From positions 1 to 13,116 of the forward strand of contig JAJRBS010000099.1 in the NCBI GenBank assembly GCA_028679325.1: a stretch of DNA of 13,116 nt. The letters run 5' to 3'. How positions within the stretch are numbered: the stretch's first letter is position 1; the number at the start of each line of letters is the position of its first letter. Below the pieces are notes generated by a model, which had not been told where the DNA came from, ran no database searches, and saw only the letters and a list, made by a program, of their open reading frames with translations. The stretch is from Methanoregulaceae archaeon. Lineage in GTDB: Archaea > Halobacteriota > Methanomicrobia > Methanomicrobiales > Methanospirillaceae. Of the stretch, positions 12,606 to 13,116 are shown piece by piece. The translations under genes were made by a program, and so were the position numbers.

Positions 12606-12832
12606 GATTTTCGGGATCCTTGTTCTTCCTCGTCTGCTCTATCTTTTACTTTCGCGGTGCACGGCCGTGACTTTTCACATCCTCATAATAATGAGAGTAT
12701 GGAGAGGTCTGTGGACTGGCCCCGAGCACGTGAGAGGTCTGGTCCACCCCCCCTCTGCATCTGACCTGTCATGAAGAGAAACCTCTGCTCCCCCTCTTTT
12801 CCAGGGGTTTCTCCGGCATGGCTTTCGATTCA
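12606..12832. other. 227-bp leader of rlmH with short repeats
   Basis: No gene is supported. It holds the direct repeat GAGAGGTCTG (12702-12711 and 12732-12741, spaced 30 bp start to start), flanked by GTGGAC and GTCCAC. It also holds CTCAT-AATA-ATGAG (12682-12695) and the hairpin listed separately. No convincing box A for rlmH was found. Confidence 0.5.
12776..12813 (-). terminator. Hairpin after the right-edge membrane protein gene
   Basis: GAGAAACCTCTG (12776-12787) pairs with CAGGGGTTTCTC (12802-12813). The stem is 12 bp with one G-U type pair and a 14-nt loop. It begins about 19 nt after the stop of the - strand gene. No T-tract follows on the - strand, so it may be a 3' end stabiliser or a processing signal rather than a true terminator. 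Confidence 0.5.
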
Positions 12833-13116
12833 TTACCGGATGACCACTCCGGCGATAACTCCTCCGGCAAATCCGAGCAGGCCGAAATAGAGGACCAGAA
12901 AAACAAGTCCGATGGTCAGGCCGAAGGTCATCAGGAAGTCCGGTGTTCCCATCGGCAGTCCCCACCGGAAGAGTTCGAAGACCAAAAAGAGGATGCCAGC
13001 TCCCAAACCAGCGGTTAGTCCGGCGGTAGCTCCACCCCAGACTTCGCCACGGGCAATGAGACCTGCGATAAGACCCCCGGTTACCGGGCCAAGGATGGGC
13101 AGACTGCCCAGAAGGA
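12833..13116 (-). CDS. Glycine-zipper membrane protein, 5' end missing (DUF5518-like)
   Basis: The frame is open from the right edge (first full codon at 13114-13112) to TAA at 12835-12833, giving 93 residues of C-terminal sequence. It is almost entirely hydrophobic with regular glycine spacing: GPVTGGLIAGLIARGEVWGG (9-28), then ATAGLTAGLGAGILFLVFEL. A last pair of helices (LTIGLVFLVLYFGLLGFAGG, then VIAGVVIR) follows. This resembles the small archaeal DUF5518 family, of unknown function; the match is from memory of the pattern. The GxxxG-type spacing suggests tight helix packing or oligomer formation. Overlapping open frames on both strands here lack such a pattern. Confidence 0.75.
   Translation of the reverse strand, partial: LLGSLPILGPVTGGLIAGLIARGEVWGGATAGLTAGLGAGILFLVFELFRWGLPMGTPDFLMTFGLTIGLVFLVLYFGLLGFAGGVIAGVVIR

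Noticed and set aside
12675..12965. 96-codon - strand frame overlapping the right-edge gene
   Set aside because: It is out of frame with the clearly hydrophobic, glycine-patterned reading, and its own translation is arginine-rich without a pattern.
1..13116. CRISPR array, insertion sequence, prophage or integrated plasmid
   Set aside because: No regularly spaced repeats, transposase or integrase motifs, or attachment-site duplication at the tRNA genes were seen.

Overview
The window reads as chromosomal DNA of a methanogenic archaeon, most likely of the order Methanomicrobiales. This is inferred from gene content and order, because no search could be run. The markers are archaeal/eukaryotic-type ribosomal proteins (S24e, S27ae, L40e), RNA polymerase subunit RpoE1 next to Spt4, a fused Kae1-Bud32 protein, an archaeal GTP-dependent dephospho-CoA kinase, an archaeal-type Thi4, archaeal tRNAs, and TATA-like box A promoters with very short leaders.

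Region 1 (1-4484, + strand) is a compact information-processing cluster: the end of a PIN-domain protein, rpoE1, spt4, dephospho-CoA kinase, S24e, S27ae, Kae1-Bud32, an XTP/dITP pyrophosphatase and L40e. Spacing is tight, with overlaps of 14, 1 and 4 nt. TATA-like elements lie before S24e and before L40e. The cluster joins transcription, translation, tRNA t6A modification, nucleotide-pool cleaning and CoA synthesis.

Region 2 (4489-5952, - strand) has thi4 (thiazole biosynthesis) followed by a gene with a Bles03/DUF1917-like domain. It converges on L40e with only 4 nt between the stop codons.

Region 3 (6139-7317, + strand) has an HtpX-type membrane zinc protease, followed by tRNA-Gly(UCC) and tRNA-Val(CAC). 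A 12-codon open frame with its own Shine-Dalgarno sequence runs into the start of htpX.

Region 4 (7417-9232) has, on the - strand, a DUF2238-like membrane protein and then a small dicluster ferredoxin. A Yip1-family membrane protein diverges on the + strand from a strong TATA box.

Region 5 (9233-12111, + strand) has a 289-bp noncoding region with inverted repeats. It is followed by a ferritin-like diiron protein, a secreted and membrane-anchored TPR protein, and a radical SAM/SPASM enzyme of the peptide-modifying type. No precursor peptide for that enzyme is visible in the window.

Region 6 (12126-13116, - strand) has the rRNA methyltransferase RlmH behind a 227-bp repeat-bearing leader. At the right edge is the 3' part of a glycine-zipper membrane protein with a hairpin after its stop.

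No CRISPR array, transposase, integrase or prophage gene is visible. Most of the window is ordinary chromosomal core. The part most worth a second look is the TPR/radical SAM pair.
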